64,000 bases of DNA from Oscarella lobularis (Eukaryota; Porifera; Homoscleromorpha; Homosclerophorida; Oscarellidae), in assembly GCF_947507565.1 (NCBI RefSeq), contig NC_089190.1:1116001-1180000 (forward strand), given 5' to 3'. This document shows, one piece after another, positions 13,301 to 31,000 of the stretch; the stretch's first letter is position 1; each line of letters begins with the position of its first letter. The translations under genes were made by a program, and so were the position numbers. The notes beneath the pieces were generated by a model, which saw only the letters and a list, made by a program, of their open reading frames with translations, was not told where the DNA came from and did not search any database.

Positions 13301-13895
13301 GAATCTTCTTGAGGGATCCCTATCTGACGTCATCGGTGCTTGCGTCGCGACCACCCAATTGACCCTGCGAGAGAAAGTAGAATTAGGCTTGGGCTTTGCG
13401 TCTGGCGTTGCTTACCTTCACCAACTGCTTCCAATCCCTCTTTTTCATGGCAACATCCGTTCAACAAATATTTTAGTAACTGCTACGATGGAGGCACAAG
13501 TCGGTGACTTAGAATCGATGGCTTTTCCTCCTAGTCGTAGTTTTCACCAGATTAGGTACGTTGCTCCAGAGCGACTGGAAAAGTGTCAAAAGAGCACAGC
13601 TGAAGCGGACATCTACAGTCTCGGTGTCACGTTGAGTGAGTTGATGATATGCGCGAAGTCGACCCCGGCCGAGCAGCGCTTACAGATAGAAACGATTGGG
13701 CGCGACGAAATTAAAAAGCTATGTCTGCGTATGGTTGAGCTGGAACCTAGCCAGCGTCCGAATGCGCCAGAATGTCTAGGTGTTTTGAGAACTGTTCGTC
13801 GCACTCGCGAGTATTGTCAGTGCCCGCCGAGAAGAATGGTCAAAGGAAAGTCGCACGGGCAAAATCTCGTCACCCTAACGGGCGGGCCCTGGTGA
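10331..13895 (+). CDS. Ankyrin-repeat pseudokinase (TKL-like)
   Basis: Multi-exon gene with about 11 ankyrin repeats followed by a charged linker and a protein-kinase fold. Most repeats occupy one exon of about 99 bases with phase-0 introns (for example 10805 on, 11107 on, 11260 on, 11418 on, 11573 on). Repeats contain LHWAA, LHLSA and LHLAA signatures. The kinase part has a glycine loop GTGAYGEVRVG (about 13045-13130), VAVK lysine, HPNIVSIYD, APER and a LGVTL helix. The catalytic HRD is HGN (13446), so the catalytic Asp is gone, and DFG is GDLE. Phosphotransfer is therefore unlikely and a scaffold or allosteric role is inferred. The 5' end is uncertain: an ATG at 10331 or 10463 with a donor at 10481 joins in phase to an exon at 10628 that begins with a hydrophobic VLLYLLFLGLL run. 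Closest relative in the window is the Kelch-kinase at 45-47.7 kb. Confidence 0.78.
12656..12680. repeat. TTAA-type microsatellite in intron
   Basis: Run of ATTA/TTAATTAA units inside an intron of the ankyrin-pseudokinase gene. The same kind of run occurs in two DDX46 introns near 22060 and 22190. Confidence 0.8.
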
Positions 13896-14150
13896 AAATG
13901 CTCAACGTTGATCATTGACCAGCTGGACACCTTTACTAATTGTTTCGGTATTTTTTTCTATGATTAGGTTACAGTAGTAAGGGCATCAACATTTTGGACG
14001 AAGAAGGAAGTATCAGAGGGTGGTTAGATACGCTGCAAGTCGTAATGCATTTCACTTTCAATCTCTTTAGGAAGAGGGGCAAAGCGATTTGTGATCTATG
14101 TTTAGTCCTCTCGCGTAAATAACACAATACGTACACAGCAGTATTCTGGT

Positions 14151-15876
14151 TTACTTCTTTGATTTGACTTTTTCAAATATTGTCTTAACTTCCACAGGAG
14201 CTCCTTGCCTGAAGAAAAAGGAGACGCCCACCAAGTACACATCTTTATCTGCGTGCTCCCTTTCGAGTTCCGGAAAAGCCGCGTAACCGTTTTCTTTTAT
14301 CTGTCGCAGAGCTACTTCCGGAGCCTCGTTGCACTTTAATTCCACGATGTACACCGCTTTCTTTGACACAACAACGAGATCTATACGTCCCCTGGCAACG
14401 GTTTTTTCTGTGGTCCATTGCACCTTTTCCGGGCTGATTGGCAGGCAGTATAGGACAGAGAAGAGGAGCATATGATAGGTGGCCTCCTGATATCTAATGT
14501 CAAACCTCTTCCCCACCATAACGCTCGGCACAGACCTGATCAGCTTCTCAATTTCCTTAAGGAACGACTCCAAATCATCGTTTGATAAGCTATCTACCAT
14601 AGCCTTGGCAGACAAGTGAAAAGATGTCGCCTCTTCGGTTTCCGGTTTCTTCATGTGAGCTAAAATCGCTTTGGCCACAGCAACAGACACTTCGTTATTG
14701 GGAAAAGCGCACTGCCCTTCGTCGCCGCTGAATTTCGCGGTGAGAAGACCGCACTCCCACATGGCTATCCGCATCAACTCCAAGCTGGACGATTCGAGAA
14801 GAGATGAAACGGACAAGGGGCGTCCACGCGTCGGGATTATACCGGACAGAATTTCAGCCGCCTGCACGTAGTCGCATCTGCGAAAGAAGGCCAAAAGCCA
14901 TCGCGGAACGTTGACTTCGGCCCAGTATTGACCAAAGGCTTTCTTGGCAAAAAGGCAGCTGATGGCATAGGGATTGAAGACTTGCGCTTCGTCGGATCCT
15001 TGAAGATTCCAATTATATCCGTTGTAACGGCGTTCCATCTCAGCCTCGACTTTCGCCACAGACCAGCCGGTCTTCTTCGCCAACTCGCGTAGCTCTGGTC
15101 GAAACGTCGATTGAATTTCGCTGAGAGTGAAGCCGAAGAGGGTCGACAATTCGGGGCAGTCGGGTTGATCGTCGACCGCAGCAAGATCATTCAAAGATGA
15201 GCCGAACGAGTCCTTGACCAGTCGCGTAATGCCGGTAACATAGCGAAATCTCAGCAGATCGTCGTTGGCAGCAGCTTTGATTATCCCGTAAAAGCGGGCG
15301 AGCGTACTTTCGCATCGCTTCGCCATTTCTCCTTCTTCGTCGTTCAGTAGCGTGAGAACGGGAGCGTCGTATTCATCGATAAGTATCACGACCTTCTTTC
15401 CGAACGAATTGCGAACTTTTCTGATGAGCTCATTAAACAACACGTTCGGATTATTGACGTCAGGTAGAGTGATTTGAAACTCTTCCGCTTTTCCGCGCAC
15501 CTATATGGAGAGAATCAGGTCACGTGAATTCAGCGTCATTTGCTGCAAAGATTACCAGGCAGTTAAGAGATCCTTTCAGTTCATCGACGTTGTCGCTGAC
15601 AACTGTATTCATCGAAAACTTTATGACCGGGTATTTCTCCCACGTGACCGACGACTTTTTTATCTCTAATCCCTCGAAGATCTCCTCCTCGCCACGGAAA
15701 AACGCTTCTATCGTGCTTAAAAGAAGGGTTTTTCCAAATTTTCGCGGCCGATTGACGAAAAAGCCGGACGACGAAGAAAGGAGTTTTGCTAAGAGGCCCG
15801 TCTTGTCGACGTAGACCGTTCCTGGCGTCCGTAAACTATTGAAAGTGCTATCTTCGGTCTTGATGCGGCGAGACAT
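14151..15876 (-). CDS. AAA-ATPase-like / PD-(D/E)XK nuclease-family protein
   Basis: Two exons (15556-15876 and 14151-15500) separated by a 55-base GT-AG intron give about 556 residues. The N-terminal half is an AAA-ATPase-like domain with Walker A NRPRKFGKT and Walker B VVILIDEYDAPV. The C-terminal half carries a PD-(D/E)XK core, GRIDLVVV followed by VYIVELKC. This combination (Pfam-style AAA-ATPase_like plus PDDEXK_9) is very common in bacteria and patchy in eukaryotes. The bacterial proteins are of unknown role, possibly linked to mobile DNA or defence. Catalytic-looking residues are intact and there is no frameshift. The intron argues that it is a resident eukaryotic gene rather than contamination. 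It sits between two copies of the tail of the neighbouring kinase gene, on the opposite strand. Horizontal origin is inferred, not shown. Confidence 0.87.
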
Positions 15877-15895
15877 GATGAGTCGATCGTTCCGT

Positions 15896-15922
15896 AGGCT
15901 GCCAGGCTGCCAGGCTGCCAGA
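15896..15922. repeat. Short tandem repeat, AGGCTGCC units
   Basis: About three and a half copies of an 8-base unit just upstream of the start codon of the AAA-ATPase/PD-(D/E)XK gene. Confidence 0.7.
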
Positions 15923-16055
15923 ACACTGCCAGAACCGCTTTGAGCAGTGCACGCATGCGCACTCCTAAGCTCGCGTCATGACACAGCGACCCTGCGATCT
16001 CCTGCGATCTCTGCTGCGACCGAGGGAAGGGTCTGGCCTCCAGACTAAGTCCTGA

Positions 16056-16262
16056 GCGCTTGCAGATAGAAACGATTGAGCGCGATGAAATTTGAACATG
16101 GTTGAGCTTGAATTTAGCCAGCATCCGCCAGAATGTCTAGGTTCTATCTGGCCACCTTTATCGTTGGCTTAGCTCTTACTATATATCTGTTTGTATTTTC
16201 ATCCCGGGAAAAGGCATCAATAACATTTTGGACGAAGAAGTATCAGAGGGTGGTTATATACA
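16056..16262 (+). pseudogene. Remnant of ankyrin-pseudokinase 3' end
   Basis: This stretch repeats two parts of the ankyrin-pseudokinase gene 3' region. The segment from 16056 (CTTGCAGATAGAAACGATTG) matches 13675 on, followed by a degraded match to the sequence coding for the MVELEPSQRPNAPECLG tail. The segment at 16213 (GGCATCAATAACATTTTGGA) matches the 3' flank at 13980. Deletions and a stop disrupt the frame, so it is a dead duplicate. Its position on the far side of the AAA-ATPase gene means that gene now lies between the parent tail and its copy. Confidence 0.75.
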
Positions 16263-16418
16263 CGCGCTACAAAAAGGCCTGACGAACGAAGTTTATTTAT
16301 GGCTGCACAAAAACGAAAGTAGTACACGGTGACACCCTTTACGAAACGGAACGAGCTAACATGAAACCAAAACACTGACGGCGATGTTGTCTCTCGTTTC
16401 CGTTTCATTGAGCAAGTT

Positions 16419-17023
16419 CTAAGACGTATCCGTAGTTGGAAACTCGGTAGGAGTGGGTGTCCCAGTGGGCGGCTGTCTCGTACACGTCCAGAGACAGTCG
16501 CGCAATTGCGGTCCCCCAATCTCTTCGATCCAACGAGCGATTGAAAAGTGGCATTCAAATGCAGTTCTGAGCAACCGCGAAAAAGCGGAATTCAGACAGC
16601 CTGCCATGCAGCCGATGAACCCATTTCGATCGAGAATGAAATCTAAATGGAAAGCGTGCGCTTGGCATTTGAAAACGTTTTAGCCTTAGATATTACGGCT
16701 TAAAGCAGCTATGTGATCCTCGACGGAAGAGAGACCGGCGTCTGACACGTTTTTCAATAGCTTGAGCCCGCGATCGGCTAGCTTAGTTGTTTCGATGTAT
16801 GACGTTGCCATAGGATATTCCGCACTTTCTGCTGTTAGACGACATTTCATATAGCATTGCTGGAGCTTAGATGCAGGAATTCCGTATTTCGGACCGCTAA
16901 GGACGGTCTCATAGCAGCTAAGGTCTGTATCGCATTTCTGATAAACTTCATCTAGAGCAAGTTTTGAAATTCCCAAACATTCTGATGCACAAGAGGCTAA
17001 GTTGCTGCTCACAGCTCCAATAC
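16419..17023 (-). CDS. Small cysteine-rich protein, probably secreted, first exon not found
   Basis: Two exons (16697-17023 and 16419-16642) join across a 54-base intron in phase and end at a TAG. The product, roughly 180 residues as far as seen, has paired CxxxC motifs: CASEC, CYMKC in the first exon and CMAGC, CLWTC in the second, with further single cysteines in KCDTDLSC and FECHF. The spacing suggests two repeats of a disulphide-linked helical hairpin. The C-terminus is Thr/Pro-rich (TGTPTPTEFPTTDTS). The acceptor at 17024 shows that an upstream exon exists; a signal peptide would be expected there but I could not identify it. I do not recognise the family. It is divergent to DDX46. Confidence 0.5.
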
Positions 17024-17912
17024 CTATTCATGAGTAGCATTAGAAAAGGCAGTCGTAACGTCATGGTTTGACCGACGACGTACAAACAGTCAGTAGAATT
17101 GCAACCCTGATAGAGAACATGTGTGATCTCGGCACTGCTGTGGCTCTCCGTCGAATGACTTACCCCCGAAAAGTGGAGCCTTATAATAAAATTGTGCAAT
17201 CCGAAAGTGAAATCGAAAGCAAACTCGGAAGGCTTGAGTCGTTCGATGGGGGAAAAGAAACCAAAATTGAGTCTGATCACGATTGAATCGCGACTCCTAC
17301 AAACATGCACTTTCACCGAATAAAAACCAAGGCTGACGAAAAAATCTTTGTGCCGCTTGCTCAGAGTAATTAGAGCATTACAATGAATGGGTAAATCAGA
17401 ACAGACAGTCATGCAAGCATACGAGCAAGTTTTATTGGCCGGCCAGCTACTTGATAGTTGAAAGTAAAATTAACCGTGGAAGGAGGCACTAGGGACAGAT
17501 ACGCTACGACCCTGAAACTTGTTTGGTATCTGCGTTAGTACAGTACCGCATCAGTTTCAAGTTGTGTTGCTTTCCTTTCGCTGATCGTGTGAATTTAATG
17601 TCACCTCGTTTTTTTTTTGTTATTTACACAATTTCAGCCTGATTAGCTCATGTATTCGATCATAGCACTAAAAAGAAACAAGAATACGCCAACTACATTG
17701 ACAGTCCTTATCAATTTCAAGTATTATAATGCCAGTGCTAGGCTCTACTTCCAGACGTCAAATTCCAGCTACTGAGAACTCGATGTCGCAATACTAAAGA
17801 ATAAAATAGAGGCAAAATACCTCCTGACTTCCGCGCGCTTTGACGTTTTAGCGCACGCCATCAGAAAGTCTTCGAACCGCATCCCTGCGTTCCGGCCGTT
17901 CTACGCGCACAC
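17024..17912. other. Intergenic region, no gene recognised
   Basis: It should contain the missing first exon of the cysteine-rich gene and the DDX46 promoter. Short open frames on both strands lack splice or homology support. I see no repeats or RNA gene. Confidence 0.5.
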
Positions 17913-23771
<5,859 letters not shown>

Positions 23772-23927
23772 GACGGCGTTAAAACGTGGCGCCTCATTTG
23801 CACGCTTACTTGTTATTGACGTGAAAAGGCGTAGCATGCATAATTTTTTGCAACTCATTGGCGTAGTCTGAGTGTAGCACGCGCGTGGGTCAACCACAGT
23901 TCCAGAAGCTGAAGGCCAGTGCGACTC

Positions 23928-26900
23928 ATGGACAAGAAGCGGCTCCTTGACGTAAGTACTTCGCAACTGCACAATGATTACTGCACTTGATCGCGCATCT
24001 TGGCAGAAAGAAGCGCGCTTTCAGTACGGTACAGATTCTGAAGAGAGTATAGAACTGACGAGGAGGCTATCAATGACGGCGTCCGTACGAAGCCCAGTAT
24101 CGTAGGTTTCGCTTAAGGGGAACGCTCTTTTTAATCTTCAAAGGCCGGTGGCGATCTTCCGCCGAAGGCAGCGACTTTTCTGGACGGAACTCGACGCGTT
24201 GGTGAGAGACTTCATTTACGGTGTAGAATAGTATTCGAAGGCATGAAAACTTTGCAAGATTTCGTCTTGGTCTATGGAAGCGACGAGGACGGCTTCGTGA
24301 ACGTTCGAGAGAATTTTCACAAACGGTTGAAGAAAACTGGGCTGGAATTAGAAGAGGTTTTCCGTTACCGATATAGAATCGTCACTATAGACCTGCTCTG
24401 CTCGTCGTCGCAGATTTCACCCGAACTCCAAGACTCCGACGTTGCTGGAACGTATTGGATTTTGATCCACGCTCCTTTTCGTCTGCTGCTGCAAAGGGCC
24501 GAGAAGCTCATGTGGAAAATGCCGATTAGTAAAGAAACGGATTACGCTTCCGCCGGTGCGAGACTGGTTCCCAACGTCCCGTGCATGAAAACTCGCCTCG
24601 AATCGCGTGAAAGTTCGTTCAATCATTACCGAGCAATTTTCAGAAAAGATAAAAGGAAGAAGTGCGTTGCATGGCAAAGACGCGTCCCTAAACCCACCCC
24701 ACTGTATATTACTACTGTACAGGTTTTTGAATTACAACCGTCCCAATGAGTTTTTCACTAGCGCCGAAAGGAGCAGACTGGTAGTTTGGCAGTTACCGCG
24801 GGCCTCTTGTATGCACATCTGTGACGTGCATGTGTTAGGTATACGACGTCTTGCAAACCAGTCAATACAGCAACAAGGAGTCAGATGTTGGTATGCTGCA
24901 GTTGCTCCCCACTGCGTTCGCCGCTTTGCGCACTGTCTCGCTTTCTAGGGGTGGACAGATTAGTGCAAATGGGTGCCTATCAAGCTGCGTTTCCTCTGCA
25001 CGAGGCAAGTAGAGTCATCCACGTTGCTCGAAATAGACACTGACTGTCGCGTACGTGATTCAGGGGCCAGCAACGGAAACCGTTGACGACGACGACGACG
25101 ACGACGATCTCTCACAAGAATCCGCTCGACAGGTAAAAGGTCGAGACTAAAATGATCGTAAGGACACCTACGTTGTTGGTAGAAACTAAAAAAGTATTGG
25201 AGCAGTTGGAAAGTGTTTTACAAATTTCAGCCTTATAATCACATCAGGTGCGATGAAAATTATGGACGACCTTTTGGTCGGTTGACCGTCATCACTTGTA
25301 TAGGAATTATTTTGGCGAGAAGATTGCCTTCTACTTTCTCTTTCTGGGTGCGACTCGTTAATTAATTAAATCCCGGACTGCCGTTTCCATGATCACTCGA
25401 ATTTGCTTTAGGTTTGCTCAGCACGTGGCTAATACCTATCGCCCTTCTGGGCACTGCCATCACGCTTTACGGCTACTTCACTCGGTTTTCCTCTGTTGTG
25501 TAAGCGACTCGAAGTCGGAGGGCTGTTCAGTATTTCGCTTTCTGCAGAACGCAGACGTGCACGTCGACATTGAACGAGTGTCCCACCTGCGACCGCTGCG
25601 ACCCGTTTCCCATCAACAAATCATGCGCAACTGCAAAGGTATTGAACTTTTAACGCACCCGCTGGCTTGCTACGCGGTGTTCATTTTACTATAGCTGTCA
25701 AGGACGTTTGACAACGAGTTGACCATTGCATTCGCTGCCGTGATGTCGTTTTGGAGTGAGGAACTATATACGCAGTGCGAGAGAGCAAACTTGCACTATA
25801 ATATATGCGTTTGCAGCCGCCTTGTTTTTTACTTTTTGGAAACGCAGGGCTCTTTATTTCGCCTACTATTGGAACACGCAAGGAAGAGAACGCTTTGCTG
25901 TAACGTATAAAATGGTACGGGGGGAGAGCCTAGACTCGGAGTCTTTGATCAGGATCGACCACGGGCCAACTATGCATCGAAGGCGACTTCGGTTATTGTC
26001 AATCCGGCAACTGGAAAAGAAGAGCCCTTCTTTCCCTTGTCTAGCCGAAATTGTCGGATTGCTGTCACTTGGAGTGTGACGAGTCTAATGGTGCGTTGCA
26101 TGCACGCTGTCCTCCTATTCAATGTCGATTTTCTTCGCTTCAGATTACAGCGCTGATTATTTTAGTAATAGCGATTGCATTGTATCGAACAGTCATCTTC
26201 GTTGCCTTGATCGACTCGAAAGCGAGTGAAACAGCAGTCACCGTCGGGCTCTTGAGCGCCGATATTCTCAATTTAATTAACATTATTGTTCTGAGCGCTG
26301 TAACGCATACAGTTTAGTTATTGTCATGGTCTCATCGTTTCTTTTGTATTCAGGTGTACCAAAGACTTGCGAAACTATTAACCAATTGGGGTGGGTGATC
26401 AACGTTTTTTTTTCTTTCGTCAAATGCCTAATTTTCTTCTAGAAATGCATCGGACGGACGAAGAGCATGAATATCATTTAACACTCAAAACGTATGTTTT
26501 CGAATTTGTTAATAATTTTGCGCCTTTCTTTTACATCGCCTTTTTCAAGACGAGGTTTGCAGCTCTAAGGCAGAATTATCCTAACGCTTTAGCTAAGACT
26601 TTATATAGATTGGAGCCTGGTCAAAGAGTCGAAGTATTTGGCTACGAGCTACTTGATCAGGTACTGGCGAGTCCGCTAATACGCACAACACGTATATCTC
26701 TCTCTCTTCACGTTCATCGTTCCCTTGCCATTCATTTGTTTGCTCTCACCTTTATTGTATAATTTATCTCTAGTGTCCAGTAGTTGGGTGCTTTTCCCAA
26801 CTTGCTCAGCAGCTTCTGATCATTCTTATTGGAAAACAGGTGTACGCCTACATTGCAAATCCAAGGTTGCCGCAATATGACTTTGTAAAATTACGACAAA

Positions 26901-27887
26901 GCTGTGTGCAGGCGCCTTCTTCTTGCACTTTATTTGAAACTCAAATCTCAGAAGAAAAAGCCAAGTCTTGTCTGGAAACATCAGTGGGAACGCGATTATT
27001 TTGATTGCCTAGAGTATCCTGGATTGTTTATAGAATATCGAGACACAGGTATATTAATTAAAATTTTCATGGGAAATTACAGTATACTAGGCTTATGTGC
27101 TCACTTGCAGTTATTCTATTTGGCTTCGTTACAATTTTTGTTGCCGCTATGCCGTTGGCACCGCTGTTGTTCCTGTTGCACAACGTCATCCAGTTACGCG
27201 CGAATGCGAACAAGCTCGTTTCCAGCTACAGACGACCCATTGCGTACAAGGCAGACGGAATAGGTAAATAAGAACTCAGCCCACGCGGCTGCTAAACACA
27301 CGGTCTCCTTCAGGATTATGGCAGACCGTCGTTTCAGTTATCATCCATTTGGCTATAGTGACAAACGTTAGTTAATTAAATGTTTTTTACATACGTTATT
27401 TTGGGTTCGGTAGGGCTTCTTGATCGCGTTTACGTCTGACATTGTCCCGCAGCTATTCTATAGTATTAATCGTCCTGCTTCTGTCAATGGCACTGGAATG
27501 GATGGGTATCTCGACTACAGCCTACAGGAATACAACTGTACAAGCAGCACTGAGCCATTTTGCCATTGCTGGTAGACACGAATACTTACATGTATATATA
27601 TATATATATTGTGAATGCATTGTACGATTGCAGGTACAAAGACTATGCAGATGATGGGTATTTCTATCATTTACTTTCTGTTCGTCTAATTGTCGTTCTT
27701 GCTTTTGACGTAAGAGATGTTCTCTAGGCATTTTCTCCTTCTAATACTTTTTTTTTATTTTTTGAAGCTGCTAGTCCTGGTTGTGAGCTACATTATCGAC
27801 GTTGCTATTCCCGAAATTCCTCTTTCTCTTCGTCTAAGAATTAAACGCGAGTTGTATTTGGAGACTGCTCTTTTTGACGACAACTAA
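23928..27887 (+). CDS. Anoctamin (TMEM16) paralogue A with altered Ca2+ site
   Basis: Multi-pass TMEM16-family channel/scramblase. It starts MDKKRLLD at 23928 and ends LFDDN at 27887. Family marks are [36 protein letters not shown], the cysteine-rich loop [25 protein letters not shown] and IPEIPLSLRLRIKRE. Vertebrate ANO1 coordinates calcium through NNLFE in TM6, EYMEM in TM7 and EIRLD in TM8. Here the TM6 stretch after GKQ reads VYAYIANPR, with one intron boundary uncertain, and TM8 reads QLRAN, so Glu is Gln and Asp is Asn. TM7 keeps EYRD. Calcium gating is thus predicted to be lost or changed. The Asp-rich run near 25090 is in the cytosolic region. It lies 140 bases upstream of paralogue B in the same orientation, a tandem duplication. 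Confidence 0.88.
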
Positions 27888-28027
27888 CGAGTAGACAGGT
27901 ATTATCACAACTGCGCCACCAAACTATTCTAACTATGTTCGTTATTATTGTGCGTTCAAGCCGTAATTAAAAGCATAACATACGTCACCGAGCCCCGGAC
28001 ATACGCGACACCTCCGGGCTAGCGCAA

Positions 28028-31000
28028 ATGGCAAGTCAGCCGCTACTGAAGGTGCGCATCTCTCATTCCCTTCTCATTCCTTTCTCATTCCCTTCCCGGT
28101 CGCCCGCGTGTTAATTCTCGACGTTCGCTAGAGCTCCTCGAAGGCTTCCTACGGCAGCGAATCCGTCGAAATGGCGAACAAGAAGAGCGTAACGCCGTTG
28201 TCAATGAGCAAATCGGTACGCCCGTACGAAAAATAGCCGCGACAACGCCTCGCGTTCGCCCGCAGCACGTTCGACGCGCAGAGCGCAGCGCGGCAGGCGC
28301 GTTTGTCGCGCGCATCGCGGGAACAGACGGCCGGAACTAACCCTTTTGGCTCCGAATACCAATTTCTCTTTAGGCCGAATTCCCGCCGGGCACGTCGATG
28401 TTTCGCGATCAACGACGCCGAGTCGGTGAGCGAAAATTAATTAAGTGGCCCCTTGCGCAAAGGCGACGGCTGTTTTTCGTTTAGATTTCGTTCTCGTCTA
28501 CAAGGACGACGCCGACGAGGGATCGGTCGAAATGCGCGAGTACTTCCACACCGAATTACGCAAAGCGGGACTACATCTCGAAGAGGTGAGAAAAGGGCGT
28601 GGTCAGTCGCGGTTCACTCCATGTTGCACACGTCTCTCTCTCTCACGCGCAAAATAAAAGATTGCTCCGGAAATGGACGAGTCGACGTCGTCCGAAGCCG
28701 GGCTCTATTGGATTCTAATTCACGCGCCGACCGCCGTTCTGATGCGTCACGCCGAAGAAATGGGATGGAAAATGCCGGTTAGGGTAAGTGGAACCGAGGC
28801 CCCCTTTCTCCCCTTTCCGGCGGACGTGACGCCGGTTTCGCGCGCGTGCGCAGATCGCGGACGACGACAACGAAGCGCGTCTATGCGATCCCGGCATCTT
28901 CAAGACGCCGCTCGACACCCATCGGCGAATTCCCGACTATTACGCGGCGCTGTTTCGACGCGACCTCCTCAAGAAGTCCGTTCATCACGTGACTTTATCA
29001 GACGTATAAATAAATATTTAATTAGCTTTCTCAACTACGATAAGCCGAACAAGCTCTTTTCCAACGCTCAAAGAGGCCGACTAGTAAGAGGAGAAAACGT
29101 CGTTGCTCTTCGAAAAAAAAAACGGTTTTTTTCACTTTTTAGGTCTACGACATTTTGCAGGAGGCGCTGTTCAGCGAGAACTCATCCGACTTGGGTACGA
29201 AGGGGGGGTCAACGTTGTTTCTCCGAGTCTGAGACCGAATCGATTTTTTTTAGGCATTGATAAACTGTTAGAGACGAACGTGTATTTGGCTGCCTTTCCA
29301 CCGCACGAGGTAACCCGTCTTGTCCGTCATCGGTGTCTTGCTCTCCGTGACGCCGTTTCGCTTTCTAGGGACATTACTCGCCCGAGGAGCAGGAACCAGA
29401 TGCCGACGATCAGCCGGAGACAGCTCGACAGGCAAGTTTAAAAATTATAGCGTGCACCATAAGGAAAAGACTTTTTCAAATCGAAATACTAAGTGTTGTT
29501 TTTTTTTTTTTACTAACTCTTGTCGCTTCAGGAGCTGAGGAGGTACTGGGCGCGCTGGGGTGTGTGGTACAAGAATCAGCCGTTGGATCACATCAAGTGA
29601 GGGGGGGGCCATATGGGGTTTCGCAATCAATTGACTTTTTAAATAATCAATAGGGAATATTTTGGTGAAGCCGTCGCGTTCTACTTTGCTTGGCTCGGTA
29701 AAACGGGTTCTCTAGCTCGTCTTATCTCCATCCGTCGTCGTTCCTTTTTTTTAGGGATGTACACTGTCTGGCTAATTCCCGCGGCGCTCTTCGGTCTTTT
29801 CGTGGTCGTCTACGGCGCCGCGACGCTATCGTCGTCGCCCGTCGTGTGCGTAGAGACGTCGCTTCGTTTGTCGCTCGTCGTCGCAATCGCTTGGTTTTTG
29901 TTTTTTTTAGAAACCAGACTTGCTCGTCGACGTTGGACATGTGTCCCACCTGCAAGAGGTGCGACGTGGCGCTAGTGAACGCAAGTTGCATTTACGCAAA
30001 GGTAACAATATTCATTCCACAGGGGGCCCCATTGCTAATCGAATAATTTAGCTGAGTCGCCTTTTCGATAACGAATTCACTCTAGCGTTTGCCGTCATCA
30101 TGTCGTTTTGGGGTGAGGCGTTCGAATGCACCCCCGCGCGCGATTGGCATATCTTTCTCGCGCAGCGACGTTCTTTTTGGAGTTCTGGAAGCGCAAGACG
30201 ATTCAGTTGGCGTATCGATGGGACGTCCTGGGCGAAGAGGAAGAAGCCGAGCGACCGAGACCCCAATACTGCATCAAGGCGACCGGCGAAGCGCCCAATC
30301 CCATCACGGGACGAACGGAGCCGTACTTTCCGCCGTCGAGTCGCACGCCGCGATTTTTGACTGGTTGGTCGATTATCGCCGTAATGGTAAGAAATGAGGA
30401 GAGGATAGAGGGGGAGAGTCTCGCGTCGATCGTCTTCGTTTTTTTTTTTTGCAGTTTGTTCTGCTCTTGATTCTCGTCATTGGCGTCATCTTCTATCGTA
30501 CGATTATTCTCGTTGTTTTTCTTGGATCGAGCTTTCGCGCCGAGGCTCCCGTGCTGACGTCGCTGACCGGAAGCATCTTGAATCTCGTCGTCATTATCAT
30601 CATGAGCTTCGTGAGTCCGTGCGACGAAGGGAAAGCCGAAAGATGATATTGGTTTGTTTTTTTCAGATTTATTCGAAATTGGCGACGTTTCTCACCAATT
30701 GGGGCAAGTCGACGACGTCGAGCGTTTTATTAATAGGCTATCGTTTTCTATCGTAGAAATGCACCGCACCGACGACGACTACAATTATCATCTGACAATG
30801 AAGATGTATCTGTTCGAGTTCGTCAATTACTACTCGTCTCTCTTCTACATTGCTTTCTTCAAAGGGAGGTTCGTAAGAGCGTTCGTTGTTTCATTCGTCT
30901 TCTTATATTCGAGTCTGACAGATTCTCAGGATATCCTTGTGATTACACTACAGTATTTGGATTCAGACTTGAACAGGTGTTTGTCTTAGCAGGCGTTAGA

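Noticed and set aside
27590-27612. TA run as a promoter or origin
   Set aside because: Simple microsatellite inside an anoctamin A intron.
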